DNA of 64,000 nt from JASSUD01 sp031963005. GTDB taxonomy: Bacteria > Pseudomonadota > Gammaproteobacteria > Burkholderiales > Burkholderiaceae. The position numbers and the translations under genes were made by a program. Under the pieces are notes generated by a model. It saw only the letters and a program-made list of their open reading frames with translations, did not search any database and was not told the origin of the DNA. Where the stretch lies: the NCBI GenBank assembly GCA_031963005.1, contig JASSUL010000010.1, forward strand, positions 17,902 to 81,901, given 5' to 3'. Positions 35,719 to 45,339 of the stretch are shown piece after piece (the first letter of the stretch is position 1; every line of letters starts with the position of its first letter).

Positions 35719-37386
35719 ATGCATATCAATGATGTATCTTCTTCGCCTATCCATAGACTTTCAGGGATTGGTTCATCTCCATCTAGAGATCCTCTCTCAG
35801 CTCAATTCACGGCCCCCTCTCCAGATTTTTCTTCGCAACAATCAAATGATTTGCAGGCGAATAGATTTCCTTCTAGTCAAACTACGCGATCGAGTAATCC
35901 GCCTAGTATTTCATCATCTTCCACTTCTAATAGGCAAGAGGAGATACATAATTTAAGGTCCCTATTAGGGCTAGATGATAGCTCCTCGAGTGGATTACCG
36001 TCTACTTATCCTGATCCAAGGCCTCCCTTTACAAATTTTCCCTCTCAACAATTAAATGATTTGCAGGCGAATAAATTTTCTTCTAGTCAAACTATGCATG
36101 GTTGGAATACCCCTCAAGCTTTTTTCACTGGATCTTTAGGAGTTAATACAAGCTATTCTGATGTAATCATGAGTGAAGGAGCATCTAGCGCTCCCGGCCC
36201 ATGCATCGATCAATCAAAGCTGGCATCGGCGCCATTCATTCAAGAAATGTCCGACGGCGCGTCTACCGATAAAGAGCCTCAGCAGTTAGCCGATCCTAAT
36301 TCTATAGATGAGCATCCTTTCCAGAGAGGCTATGAAGATGACAAAATAATTAAATATTCTGTGGAAAAAGACGCATATATAACCTATGATGAAATTGGAA
36401 ATAAAAATATAGAAGCAACAACAAGTCTAAAATTTCAGCCTTACCCTTCTGTCGTTCCTCTATCTAATAATATTAATCCAGGTATAAATTCAGAAATTAT
36501 TGCTGAATTAATTGATAAAGGATATTTTGCAACATTAATAATAAATAATCTAATCGAGCGAGCACGGAATAATGGGAGAAAACTTGCATACACAAGTGCC
36601 GAGCAACAGATTTATGGCGCCATTAGAAATAATATCTATAAAGACAGATTAAATAACAATAATAATATTGCAAAACAAAACCAATTCACTGCGCTGTCTA
36701 ATGATATTAATCCAGGTGTCAACTCAAAGTTTATTGCTGAATCAATTGATAAAGGGGATTCTACAATATTAATAATAGATAATTTAATAGAAAAAGCACA
36801 GGGTAATAGGGTAAAGCTTAAACGAAAAAGTTTTAAACAACAGATTTATAACGCCACTAGAAATAATATCTATAGAGATAGGTTGAATAAAAATGATAAT
36901 ATCGGAAAACAAAACCAATCTGCCGTACTGTCTAATAATATTAATCCAGGTGTGAATTCAAAAATTATTGCTGAGTTAATTGATAAAGGATATTCTGCGA
37001 TATTAATAATAAATAATCTAATGGAACGAGCGCAGAATAATGGGATAAAACTTGTGCACAAAAGAGCTGAGCAACATATTTCTAATGCAATTAGAAATAA
37101 TATTTATAAAGAAAGATTAAATAGAAATAATAATATTGCAAAACAAAACCAATCCGCCATACTGTCTAATAATATTAATCCAGGTGTATATTCAAAGATT
37201 ATTGCTGAATCAATTAATAAAGGGGATTCTACAATATTAATAATAGAGAATTTAGTCGAAAAGGCACAGAATAATGGGGTAGAGCTTAAGCGAACAAGTG
37301 CTAAACAACAGATTTATAACGCTACTAGAAATAACATCTATAGGGATAGGTTAAATAACAATGATAATATTATTAAACAAAGATAA
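35719..37386 (+). CDS. Protein with Ser/Pro-rich N-terminus and four 78-residue repeats (555 aa)
   Basis: No family recognised. Residues 1-170 are low-complexity and rich in S, P and Q (SSPSRDPLSAQFTAPSPDF), and include a partial internal repeat (QSNDLQANRFPSSQTTR / QLNDLQANKFSSSQTMH). From nucleotide 36460 four tandem repeats follow with an exact period of 234 bases (starts 36460, 36694, 36928, 37162). Each has the form LSNNINPGVNSKIIAE-IDKG, then ILIINNLIE-A-NN, then QQIYNA-RNNIY-DRLN-N. No membrane segment or signal peptide. The disordered serine-rich start is common in type III effectors, but no secretion genes lie in the window. AT-rich, unlike the core genes. Confidence 0.7.
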   Translation: MHINDVSSSPIHRLSGIGSSPSRDPLSAQFTAPSPDFSSQQSNDLQANRFPSSQTTRSSNPPSISSSSTSNRQEEIHNLRSLLGLDDSSSSGLPSTYPDPRPPFTNFPSQQLNDLQANKFSSSQTMHGWNTPQAFFTGSLGVNTSYSDVIMSEGASSAPGPCIDQSKLASAPFIQEMSDGASTDKEPQQLADPNSIDEHPFQRGYEDDKIIKYSVEKDAYITYDEIGNKNIEATTSLKFQPYPSVVPLSNNINPGINSEIIAELIDKGYFATLIINNLIERARNNGRKLAYTSAEQQIYGAIRNNIYKDRLNNNNNIAKQNQFTALSNDINPGVNSKFIAESIDKGDSTILIIDNLIEKAQGNRVKLKRKSFKQQIYNATRNNIYRDRLNKNDNIGKQNQSAVLSNNINPGVNSKIIAELIDKGYSAILIINNLMERAQNNGIKLVHKRAEQHISNAIRNNIYKERLNRNNNIAKQNQSAILSNNINPGVYSKIIAESINKGDSTILIIENLVEKAQNNGVELKRTSAKQQIYNATRNNIYRDRLNNNDNIIKQR

Positions 37387-37710
37387 TTATTTTTATACTT
37401 AATGATATTCATTCAATAATGAAAGTATTGTTTTATCCTTAATCGACAGGAAAATTTCACAAAAGGAATAAAAAGCAATCTAATATCTCTCGCACAGAGT
37501 AATGGTGAATAGTTTAAATACAAAAGTGTTTATAAAGATATTGATTTTGCCACTCAAGCATACCCTCTATGCCATCTCATTACACACGAATCACCGCGGC
37601 GCCAGCTTTTTGTGTTTTATAGAGAGCCAAGACAGCCTGAGAGAGGGACTGCATACCAGTTCATGATATTTCTCTATAAAAGGTCATCAGCTGGGAGAGG
37701 GTCACAGGGC
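37387..37710. other. Gene-free AT-rich stretch
   Basis: No gene, RNA or repeat recognised in these 324 bases. They run from the stop of the repeat protein to the start of the dispersed repeat. Confidence 0.4.
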
Positions 37711-37919
37711 CAAGCTATTCTGGTGGAGAATTCCATTTAAATTGTGCATGAGAGGGGATTATTCCGGGTCATCGAGCGAGTGCTTATTGCTGGTAGATAG
37801 GGGATTTTTTGTAAAAATACCCTTCATAGCAGAAATTACAGAGGTATTTGCCATAGCATGGAACGATACACTCCTCCAATTGCGCATGCGTGTAGAAGCG
37901 TCTGTTGCGCGCGCATCGT
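37711..37919 (-). repeat. Dispersed repeat, copy 2 (matches 29945-30135)
   Basis: Shares ggccaagctattctggtgga and a near-identical core with the copy at 29.95 kb, plus about 40 inserted bases around 37785-37825. It is contiguous with the recombinase tail fragment at 37920, so it is probably the DNA just downstream of that recombinase. Confidence 0.7.
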
Positions 37920-38298
37920 GAGTGTGCGGGGGGGGGGTGGGGATGTCCTCGTAAAATCGCCTCTACGATATCCGGCGCCAGGAAGATTAGCCGCAAGGTT
38001 TCATTAATCCAGCTACGGTCTAGTTTTTCTTGCTTTGCGAGCTCTATGACATCTTTGACCTTTCCTTCATCCAGCCGTTGTTGCCAATAAAAGCTTTTGC
38101 CCAGCATACACACTAAGGTCAGATCCAAGCGAGGCTTTGGCGCCGTGGCTTCCTCAGGCCGTAGTAGCAAGGTGCGATTTTCTCGCGACGCAAAAGTCAA
38201 AGGCATCCTCCATGGAAGGGGAGGGCGGTGTCGGGTTGCTGATTTTCAATGATGAGCTGATGGGGCGCTGCGAGCTCTTGCGCGATATGCTGCCAGCC
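37920..38298 (-). pseudogene. C-terminal fragment of a large serine recombinase
   Basis: The order on the minus strand is GWQHIAQELAAPHQL, a frame change near 38205, then PLTFASRENRTLLLRPEEAT and the helix-turn-helix tail LGKSFYWQQRLDEGKVKDVI with RSWINETLRLIFLAPDIVEA. This is the C-terminal part of recombinases found on prophages and transposons. The catalytic domain is missing. A second, overlapping fragment lies at 51533. Confidence 0.7.
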
Positions 38299-38724
38299 TC
38301 AATGAGCAAAAAATGTGGTCCACACAGGCGATAGATAAAACAACAGCAGTACCCGTATTACTTCGCCATGAATCATGCCCCATATAATGCTTATGTTACT
38401 CATCCCAGCGGTTACCCCTAAGATGGGCAATAACCAATACGAACTTCCTTTAGGCGCAGCTTGTGTCAATATAATTCGCCATGACTCCAGCAACGGCTGG
38501 CGAAATGCAATCAGCGCAAAACAACATGTCACTAGCCCAATAAGCGCCGCAGCTAAAGCACCTGATAAACCCAACGCAGCTAATTGGCGTAGCGGATACT
38601 AAATCACCCCCCAAATCGATGCGCCAACAATCAAAGCAAACGTTGGCCACTGTGCCTGACGATTTAAAAGTAAAGCAGCAAAAAATGTTGCTGTTTCCTG
38701 CGTACCGTATTGCTTAACTCTCAT
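38299..38724 (-). pseudogene. EamA/DMT-family transporter, nonsense and truncation
   Basis: The minus-strand reading MRVKQYGTQETATFFAALLL then FALIVGASIWGVI-stop-YPLRQLAALGLSGALAAALI is an EamA transporter start. The family has a tryptophan after WGxx, so the TAG at 38599-38601 replaces TGG. The frame then continues through four membrane helices to LSPVWTTFFAH and stops at the junction with the recombinase fragment, losing about half of the protein. Confidence 0.75.
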
Positions 38725-38770
38725 ATTTCGCCTTTATTGCACCTTGGTAATCTTGTGACGGATGCAAGCT

Positions 38771-39520
38771 TCAACGGTGCCGATGTACATGCAGCGGAGC
38801 AAATGATTGCGCGACAGGCATGAGTTCAAGCGTGTTGATATTGACATGGGCAGGGCGTGTGGCAGCCCAATAGATTGTTTCTGCAACATCTTCTGCAGTT
38901 AGAGGCTGGGTGTCTTGATAAGGCATAGAGGCTTTTTCGGCATCTCCCTTAAACCGTACTTGGGAGAACTCGGTGCCGCTACATAAACCTGGTTCAATAT
39001 TGGTCACCCGTAATGCCGTACCGGATAAATCTGCACGTAGATTTAAACTGAATTGCCGCACAAAGGCTTTACTCGCTCCATAGATATTGCTGCCTGGATA
39101 AGCGTAGTTACCAGCGATGGAGCCAAGGTTAATGATATGACCACGATTACGCTGCACCATGCCAGGCAGACAAGCATGGGTGATATGCACTAAGCCGCTG
39201 ATGTTTGTATCGATCATGGTCTGCCAGTCTTTTAGATGCGCTTGTTGGGCTGGCTCAAGGCCAAGCGCCAGACCTGCATTGTTTACCAGTACATCTACCT
39301 CAGCAAAGTCTGGCGGCAGTGTTTCAAGCAATTTGGCAATCATGTCAGGCTGACACAGATCGAGTGTAACGGGTAATAAAGTTGAGCCTAGCTCGTCGGC
39401 GAGGGATTGCAAAAGATGGGTGCGGCGCGCTGCGGCAATAACGCGATGCCCAGCGAGCACGAACATTTTTGCAATGGCAATACCAAATCCGCTAGAAGCG
39501 CCTGTGACTAATACGATCAT
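38771..39520 (-). CDS. ydfG: SDR oxidoreductase, YdfG-like (249 aa)
   Basis: A short-chain dehydrogenase with the cofactor site TGASSGFG, the NNAG motif, and the catalytic S (LGSIAGNY) and Y-x3-K (YGASK). The IEPGLCSGTEFSQVRFKGD-like segment and length match YdfG, an NADP-dependent dehydrogenase for L-allo-threonine, serine and 3-hydroxy acids. It appears intact, although it sits among pseudogenes. Specificity from sequence alone is tentative. Confidence 0.88.
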   Translation of the reverse strand: MIVLVTGASSGFGIAIAKMFVLAGHRVIAAARRTHLLQSLADELGSTLLPVTLDLCQPDMIAKLLETLPPDFAEVDVLVNNAGLALGLEPAQQAHLKDWQTMIDTNISGLVHITHACLPGMVQRNRGHIINLGSIAGNYAYPGSNIYGASKAFVRQFSLNLRADLSGTALRVTNIEPGLCSGTEFSQVRFKGDAEKASMPYQDTQPLTAEDVAETIYWAATRPAHVNINTLELMPVAQSFAPLHVHRHR

Positions 39521-39547
39521 TTTTACTTTAATCCATCATCGTTGTTC

Positions 39548-39650
39548 GTGGGTTGGGGTGATGAATTGAACTAAATACAGAACCCCAACATGCATACCAA
39601 GCCACTCTAATATCTTTCTGCTCAGAGACCGTGAACGGGGTTGTAGAAAC
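39548..39650. mobile_element. Diverged MITE-like relic
   Basis: The stretch ggttggggtgatgaattgaa to aaccccaaca is the reverse complement of part of the element at 25265, and the following ctctaatatctttctgctca and gaccgtgaacggggtt resemble its end. Terminal repeats are no longer clear. Confidence 0.5.
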
Positions 39651-40246
39651 GCAAGCCTCGCATTAACACTGACTTCAAGCTGATTGAATACTTTTGGCTA
39701 TTACTAGGGCTGGAATTGTAAGGTTGTGGCATGGGCGATGTCCACAACATGAAAGCAAGCCTTTTGGATACCTGTTGCTCTAGCCTTTGTAACTCTGCTT
39801 CATTTTTTGACACTCAGATAAATAAGATAGCGTTACCCATAAGCGTGTCCTTTAAAGCGTCGACCGCTGCAATTTTGTCTTTGGCATTTTCATCCATTTT
39901 TATCTATGTATGTGAAAAATTAAGTTCAATCTTATAAGTAGTGCTGCTGATTTTAACTGTGAATAGATTGACAAATAAAATTGCAGAGTTAATTATTTCA
40001 TTAATAACTTACAACTCATCAAAATCTTATAACTATTCAGAAGATAGAAAAACAAGATATATATGAAATAAATAAAAACAGAGTTTTTGGTATGGTCTGG
40101 ATTTTAAATTTTCTTATTAACCCTCCTTAGTCTTCCTCGACATAATAAAAAACTGCATTTGTGAGAGGTGGGCCTATTGATTTTTTTTAAGCAAAAAAGA
40201 GAGAAGAGGAGAAAATGCAGAGAAGACATAAAAAACATGTTTTTGA
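39651..40246. other. AT-rich region without a supported gene
   Basis: Short frames on both strands show no family features. Homopolymer-rich and A/T-rich from 39940 to 40240. It ends at the aminotransferase fragment. Confidence 0.4.
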
Positions 40247-40852
40247 TCGCTCTATCACCCAACAGGTGCGGTATGCACTACTGGCGACTGGAAAGCATTG
40301 ATTGAAATTGCGGATCGTTTCAATTGCGATATCGTTGCAGATGAGGAATATCGATTTTTACCGTATGACGCAGCTAGCCATTACTCCGACACAGGAAATG
40401 AAATGGGCCTGAAATGGCTAGCAAGCATGCTTGGCCCAGAATATACCGTCCATCCAATCAGCTCAGATCTTTATTCATCAGTTCATATCGATTCCACACT
40501 TTGCCTACTTCAGTCCGGGCTCATTCTGGCTAACCCAGAGAGAGTGAAGAGTTTGGAATTACTTCCCAAACCTCTTCAGAGTTGGAAGGTTATTTTCGCA
40601 CCAGACATGGTTGAGTGTTCTTACTCAGAAATGGAGCCTATATCCTCTAAATGGCTTGGCATGAATCTCCTCATGCTCGCGCCTGATCTCGCAGTAGTTG
40701 ATGCGGACCAGACCCCATTAATTAAGTTACTAGAGCAGCACAAGATAAACGTGTTACCTCTTAAATTGCGACATGGGCGGACATTAGGAGGAGGATTTCA
40801 CTGTATTACGCTGGATGTGAAACGCTCTGGAAAATTGGAAAAATACTTTTAA
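40247..40852 (+). pseudogene. Chimera: aminotransferase fragment fused to amidinotransferase C-terminus
   Basis: After an in-frame TGA at 40244 the reading is SLYHPTGAVCTTGDW, then IEIADRFNCDIVADEEYRFL. This is the NPTG-type motif and the DEVY-type segment of class I PLP aminotransferases; the PLP lysine region is missing. From about 40375 it becomes the C-terminal half of an amidinotransferase of the glycine/inosamine-phosphate type: catalytic His in SSVHIDSTL, SWKVIFAPDMVE, VVDADQTPLIKLLEQH and the nucleophilic Cys in GGGFHCITLD. The N-terminal half of the amidinotransferase, with further active-site residues, is absent. The best start would be TTG at 40298. Probably a deletion junction between two genes of one biosynthetic locus. 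Confidence 0.7.
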
Positions 40853-41042
40853 TAGGCTGATCCCCTACATTCTGCCACTCCCCCTTTAAAGCCTTTGAGT
40901 ATTTCTCTGAAATTTGCTGAGATGGTCTTCTGAGGATCTTTCGTGGGTTAAATGGAGGAGCAAGGCAGGACAGAAATCCATAGCCCATGGTTAGATGCAC
41001 TGACTCTAAAAATTTGGATAGGGTAACGACTTAGTTTATTCA

Positions 41043-41216
41043 TCAAATTACAAGTTTGCCTGCTCGCGCCGCTTGAACCCAATCTCTAAAGGTTCCAGCC
41101 GGTATCAGTAATTGTTGGGATGCGGCTGCAATTGTTAATCCCTGTTCTAAAACTAGCTTCACTGCTTGAGCATGAAATTCGGGGGTATAGACGCTCTTCG
41201 GTAATTTCTGTTTCAT
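41043..41216 (-). pseudogene. IS3-family OrfA N-terminal fragment (57 aa)
   Basis: MKQKLPKSVYTPEFHAQAVK then LVLEQGLTIAAASQQLLIPA and GTFRDWVQAARAGKLVI is the helix-turn-helix part of an IS3-group OrfA. It stops early and no OrfB follows. It differs from the OrfA remnant at 35140, so two IS3 elements are represented. Confidence 0.8.
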
Positions 41217-41254
41217 AGACTCTTCCGTTTCTACTACATTTTAACGAAACTTCC

Positions 41255-41574
41255 GTGTCCACTTTTTTCTGCCAGGGTCACAAACTGATGGTGGTGAATA
41301 ACAGCATGAACGCTGATTTTACATCATACAAACCAGGGGAGCTTACCGGCTGGCTGACGCAGCATGTTGGTGCGGGAGCGCGTTTGCTCGATCTGAGCCA
41401 GGCCGGGTTTCGTCCGGTTGGCGGACGTCTGTTCGCCGCTGAAAGCAGGGAGCCGCCGCAATGGTGATTTATAAAGATGCGACGGGGCAGACTATCAGCT
41501 TCTATATACGACCGCCCGATTCACCCCAGCAACTGCTTGCCGTTATTGTTCGCGCAATTAATGGCCCGACATAA
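41255..41574 (+). pseudogene. Anti-sigma factor C-terminal fragment with frameshift
   Basis: The reading GHKLMVVNNSMNADFTSYKP, GELTGWLTQHVGAGARLLDL and FRPVGGRLFAAES is the periplasmic part of a transmembrane anti-sigma factor. Near 41450 the frame shifts and continues AMVIYKDATGQTISFYIRPP to AINGPT. The N-terminal and membrane parts are missing. Confidence 0.65.
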
Positions 41575-41609
41575 CACCACTGGCATCCCGAACGGTATAG
41601 CGCGGGACG

Positions 41610-41636
41610 CCTAAAAAAATAAATTTATTTTTTAGG
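41610..41636. terminator. Hairpin after the anti-sigma fragment
   Basis: The near-perfect palindrome cctaaaaaaataaattta to tttttagg lies between the anti-sigma fragment and the YVTN gene and could end transcription. Confidence 0.45.
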
Positions 41637-41709
41637 GAATAAATCTCCGTCAGGAACCTCTATAACACAGAGTGAAAATTAATTAGTCAGTCAACTAAAG
41701 GTCATCGCT

Positions 41710-42729
41710 ATGAAAAAAATCCAACCGTACATTCTGGCTTTTTTAGCCGGAAGTGTTCTGCTCACCAGTGTTTCTTTTTCTGCTATTGCAGCAGAAGTTT
41801 CTGCAACCAGTGATATTACCCATAAGCCGAGTTTTGATGCCAATATTCATAATAATACTCTGGCCATTAGCCCGGATGAAAAAATGGCTGTTGTCGCCAG
41901 AAGCGGGCGACCAGAGGTCATCATTTACGATCTGGATAGTGGCAAAGTACGTGATGTGCTGACAAATTATATTACGCCGCGGAATATTGTTTTTGCGCCT
42001 GACGGAAAAACTTTTTTTGTCTCGGACAGTAGTCTTGGGCTGGTTGTTCGGATAGATGCCAGAACATTAAAAACGGTCACCCAATATGCCATCGGACCAG
42101 GCGCCTTCGGCACGGTACTGAATAAAGATGGTAAGACGCTTTATATTAATAATGAGGCCAGCAATTCAGTCGTCAGTCTAAATACCGAGACGGGCGTGGC
42201 TAATGCGGTTATTACCGGGTTTTCCCAACCACGGCAGGGCGTTCGTCTTTCCCCGGATGGTAAAACGCTTTTTGTGACCAACTTCCTGGGCGATAAAATT
42301 ACGCTTGTTGACACTGCCAGTAACCAGATTTTAAACGAAATTACCGGATTTAGTAAAATCCGCGCCATCTCGGTAACGGCTGATGGCAGGACCCTTTTCG
42401 CTGCCAACAGCGGCAGCAACACGATTGCAGTTGTAGATATCGCGACACGTAAAATCACGGCCACTATTCCGGTTGGACAAGAGCCTTACGGCGCTGCGTT
42501 GTCACCTGATGGTAAGTTTATTTACAGCGGCAATCTGGCTGATAATAGCGTTTCTGTAATTGATGTTGCCACACTCAAGGTTGTCGCGACAATAAAGGGA
42601 TTTGACGAGCCGCGACAGGCCATCGCGTTCACCCGTGATAACCGTTATGCCTATGTACTAAATAAAGATCTGAGTTTATCCAGAATTGAACGTAGCACGC
42701 AACATGTTGTATCCACAATCAAGAATTAA
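41710..42729 (+). CDS. Exported YVTN-type beta-propeller protein (339 aa)
   Basis: A signal peptide of about 28 residues (MKKIQPYILAFLAGSVLLTS then FSAIAA) is followed by seven or so blades with the pattern SPDGKTLFVTN-xx-VDTAS-xx-I (for example LSPDGKTLFVTNFLGDKITL and VTADGRTLFAANSGSNTIAV). Such periplasmic propellers act as binding scaffolds; the ligand is unknown. AAGG lies nine bases before the ATG. Intact, unlike its neighbours. The gene and the anti-sigma fragment before it resemble gamma-proteobacterial DNA in style, so transfer is likely but unproven. Confidence 0.8.
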   Translation: MKKIQPYILAFLAGSVLLTSVSFSAIAAEVSATSDITHKPSFDANIHNNTLAISPDEKMAVVARSGRPEVIIYDLDSGKVRDVLTNYITPRNIVFAPDGKTFFVSDSSLGLVVRIDARTLKTVTQYAIGPGAFGTVLNKDGKTLYINNEASNSVVSLNTETGVANAVITGFSQPRQGVRLSPDGKTLFVTNFLGDKITLVDTASNQILNEITGFSKIRAISVTADGRTLFAANSGSNTIAVVDIATRKITATIPVGQEPYGAALSPDGKFIYSGNLADNSVSVIDVATLKVVATIKGFDEPRQAIAFTRDNRYAYVLNKDLSLSRIERSTQHVVSTIKN

Positions 42730-43051
42730 TCTATATTATTATTAATTTTTTAAAATTAATAATATAAAATAATAGAATTATTGATAAAATATTTAAATAA
42801 TATTAAAATTATAAAATAAAGGGAAAATAGTTATATTTTTATATTATGCGAAAATAAATTTAAAGGTAATGGTTCTAAACATGGGTTGACCACCGCAGCC
42901 CCCGTTCTTGGGATAGAAGGCCCGACGAGGGCTGCCATGGACAACCCTGCGCCTGAATTTATTTAAAGTAATTAAAAGTCCGACATCTCAACTTTGCTGC
43001 CCCTACGACATCTGAACTTTGCCTTGACATTGATGTAATACCAAAGTTGTA
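42730..43051. other. Spacer with two copies of an 18-base direct repeat
   Basis: AT-rich at first, then cgacatctcaactttgc (about 42980) and cgacatctgaactttgcc (about 43008) form a direct repeat with one mismatch. Such repeats are typical of transposase-binding ends and would belong to the ISNCY remnant that follows. Confidence 0.45.
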
Positions 43052-43294
43052 ATGTCGCATGGCATGCTTTCACTCCTTCATATAGGAGCGTGGCATGGCG
43101 GCACCAAATTTGATGGCAGTGACCATCCTTGGTTTGAGGATCGAGGCCCTGCTTGTACTTTGCTGGTATATATCGACGATGCCACTAGCCGCCTTATGCA
43201 CCTGCACTTTACTCCTACTGAATCCGCCTACTATTTTTACATGGTGCGAGCCACGCCGTGTAACGCATTCACTGACTACAGTATGACCGTGTGA
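43052..43294 (+). pseudogene. ISNCY-type transposase fragment (DDE domain part)
   Basis: FDGSDHPWFEDRGPACTLLV then YIDDATSRLMHLHFTPTESA is the catalytic-core start of ISNCY-family transposases (first Asp in DG.DH.WFE). The frame ends after about 80 residues and the rest is missing. Confidence 0.75.
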
Positions 43295-43461
43295 TTTATC
43301 TGCTTAACGACACCGTTGAAACCTGCAAGTTGATTAATCAATAATATGAACGTCATTTAAGTTTCTGCAGTAAAAAGTGACTGTACGTCAAAATCGGGTA
43401 GGGTCACTGCTTCTTCAAAAACTGTATCAATTTTCAATTGCTGTTGACACCACGAGGTTCC

Positions 43462-45339
43462 ATGCAGATCGAGTTACTGGAAATCAGCGAGCATTTTCAT
43501 CGCTTTCCCCCTTTCGACGCCTTGCCTCAGGAAACCCTGGAAGCCATTGCCCGACGCGTCGAGGTCAGCTATTTCAAGGCCGGCAGCGAGATCCTCGAGG
43601 CCGGTGCCGTCATTCACGACCTGCATTATGTGCGCAGTGGCGCAGTCGAAATCTATCGGCGCAGTGGCGAGCTTTACAACCGTCTGGTGGAGGGCGATAT
43701 CTTCGGTCAGGCCGGCCTGTTGCGTAGTAACAAGGTTCGCTTCCCGGCACGGGCCCTTGAAGACAGCCTGATCTATTTCATCCCAGCGGATGTTTTTGCC
43801 CAGCTGTGTGAGCGATATGACAGCTTCGCCGATTTTGTCGAGGCCGAAGGTCACTCAAGGCTGAAGTCGGCCGTCGAGGCCCAGGGGCGTGCAAGCGAAC
43901 TGATCCAGCTCAAGGCCCGTGCGCTGATTTCGCGGGATCTGGTCTGGGTAACGCCTAAGACTAGCGTCCACGAAGCCGCACAGCTGATGTCCCAGGAAAG
44001 GGTTTCCTGTGTCGTGATCCTGGAGCCGGCCGGGCAAAATCCGGAAAAAATGCTCGGCATTGTCACCGACCGGGACCTACGTACCCGCGTGGTAGCCGCC
44101 AACCGCACTGGCGACACCGCCATCAGCGAAGTAATGTCGACTGATCTGGTGGTCATCCAGGACGATGACTCGTTGTTCGAAGCCATGTTGTGCATGCTCA
44201 GGGGCAATATTCATCACCTGCCGGTGGTTCACAAGGGCCGCACACTGGGCCTGATCAACCTGTCGGACATTATCCGGCACGAGTCCCAGAGCAGCCTGTA
44301 CCTGGTTAACAGCATCTCCAACCAGACCTCCGTCGACGGTCTGCGATCGCTGCTCAGGGATCTGCGCGGCACCTACATTCGCATGGTGCGCGACGGTGCG
44401 ACGGCCCATATGATCGGCAGCGCCATCTCAGGCATCGGCCGCGCCTTCACCCAGCGCTTGCTCGAATTGGCCGAGCGGGAGCTGGGACCGCCTCCGGTTC
44501 CGTACTGCTTCATGGTGCTGGGATCGATGGCGCGGGACGAGCAATTGCTGGCCACCGACCAGGATAACGCACTGGTGTTGGACGATAGATTCGACCCGGC
44601 GCAGCACGACGAATATTTCAAGAAACTGGCCACCTTCGTCAGCGACGGGCTCGCACAATGCGGCTATAGCTACTGCAAGGGCGGCATCATGGCAACCAAT
44701 GTCCAATGGCGTCAGCCATTGCGGGTGTGGCGCGACTATTTCAGCCAGTGGATCGAGAAGCCAAATGCCGCCACCCTTCTCAATAGTTACATCTTCTTTG
44801 ATCTGGATGGGATCTATGGTCAGCTGCAAATGGTGGACGCGCTAAAGGCACTCTGCGCTGAAAAATCCAGAGCGACGCCCGCCTTCCTGGCGGCGATGGC
44901 CCGTAATGCATTGAACCGGACGCCACCGTTGGGTTTCTTTCGCACGTTCGTGATGGAAACCGACGGCAGGCAGAAACAGATCATCAACCTCAAGGGCCGT
45001 GGTACAGCGCCCCTGACCGACCTGATCCGCATCCATGCCCTGGCTTGCGGGACCACAGCGCAAAACTCCTTTGATCGACTCGAAGCCATCAGCACCACGC
45101 AGCTGGTGCAACCCGAGGCCATCGAGCATTTACGCTACGCACTGGAATTTCTTTCGATGGTGCGCATTCGACATCAGGCCGATGCCATCGAACAAGGCCG
45201 CAAACCGGACAACTACATCGAGCCCGAGCGCTTTTCCACGACTGAGCGTCACAACCTCAAAGAAGCGTTTCAGGTATTGAGTAATGCGCAGAAATTCTTG
45301 CGGTTCCGTTATCCCGGTCACGCCCGGCCAATACGATGA
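43462..45339 (+). CDS. cNMP-binding/CBS/DUF294 nucleotidyltransferase-like signalling protein (625 aa)
   Basis: Domains in order: cyclic-nucleotide-binding fold (about 10-125, FKAGSEILEAGAVIHDLHYV), two CBS motifs (about 145-280, DRDLRTRVVA and LINLSDIIRHE), a DUF294 putative nucleotidyltransferase (about 310-440, LGSMARDEQLLATDQDNALV) and its C-terminal helical partner. I start at ATG 43462 (MQIELLEI) with GAGG five bases before. This protein and the exonuclease that overlaps it by ATGA form a conserved pair in Pseudomonas. The gene is clearly GC-richer than the genes around 33-42 kb, with many C/G third positions. Probably acquired by transfer. Role: likely nucleotide-controlled regulation of a neighbour; not established. 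Confidence 0.9.
   Translation: MQIELLEISEHFHRFPPFDALPQETLEAIARRVEVSYFKAGSEILEAGAVIHDLHYVRSGAVEIYRRSGELYNRLVEGDIFGQAGLLRSNKVRFPARALEDSLIYFIPADVFAQLCERYDSFADFVEAEGHSRLKSAVEAQGRASELIQLKARALISRDLVWVTPKTSVHEAAQLMSQERVSCVVILEPAGQNPEKMLGIVTDRDLRTRVVAANRTGDTAISEVMSTDLVVIQDDDSLFEAMLCMLRGNIHHLPVVHKGRTLGLINLSDIIRHESQSSLYLVNSISNQTSVDGLRSLLRDLRGTYIRMVRDGATAHMIGSAISGIGRAFTQRLLELAERELGPPPVPYCFMVLGSMARDEQLLATDQDNALVLDDRFDPAQHDEYFKKLATFVSDGLAQCGYSYCKGGIMATNVQWRQPLRVWRDYFSQWIEKPNAATLLNSYIFFDLDGIYGQLQMVDALKALCAEKSRATPAFLAAMARNALNRTPPLGFFRTFVMETDGRQKQIINLKGRGTAPLTDLIRIHALACGTTAQNSFDRLEAISTTQLVQPEAIEHLRYALEFLSMVRIRHQADAIEQGRKPDNYIEPERFSTTERHNLKEAFQVLSNAQKFLRFRYPGHARPIR

Noticed and set aside
38137..38334. 65-codon plus-strand frame across the EamA/recombinase junction
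   Set aside because: It is antisense to two identified pseudogenes.
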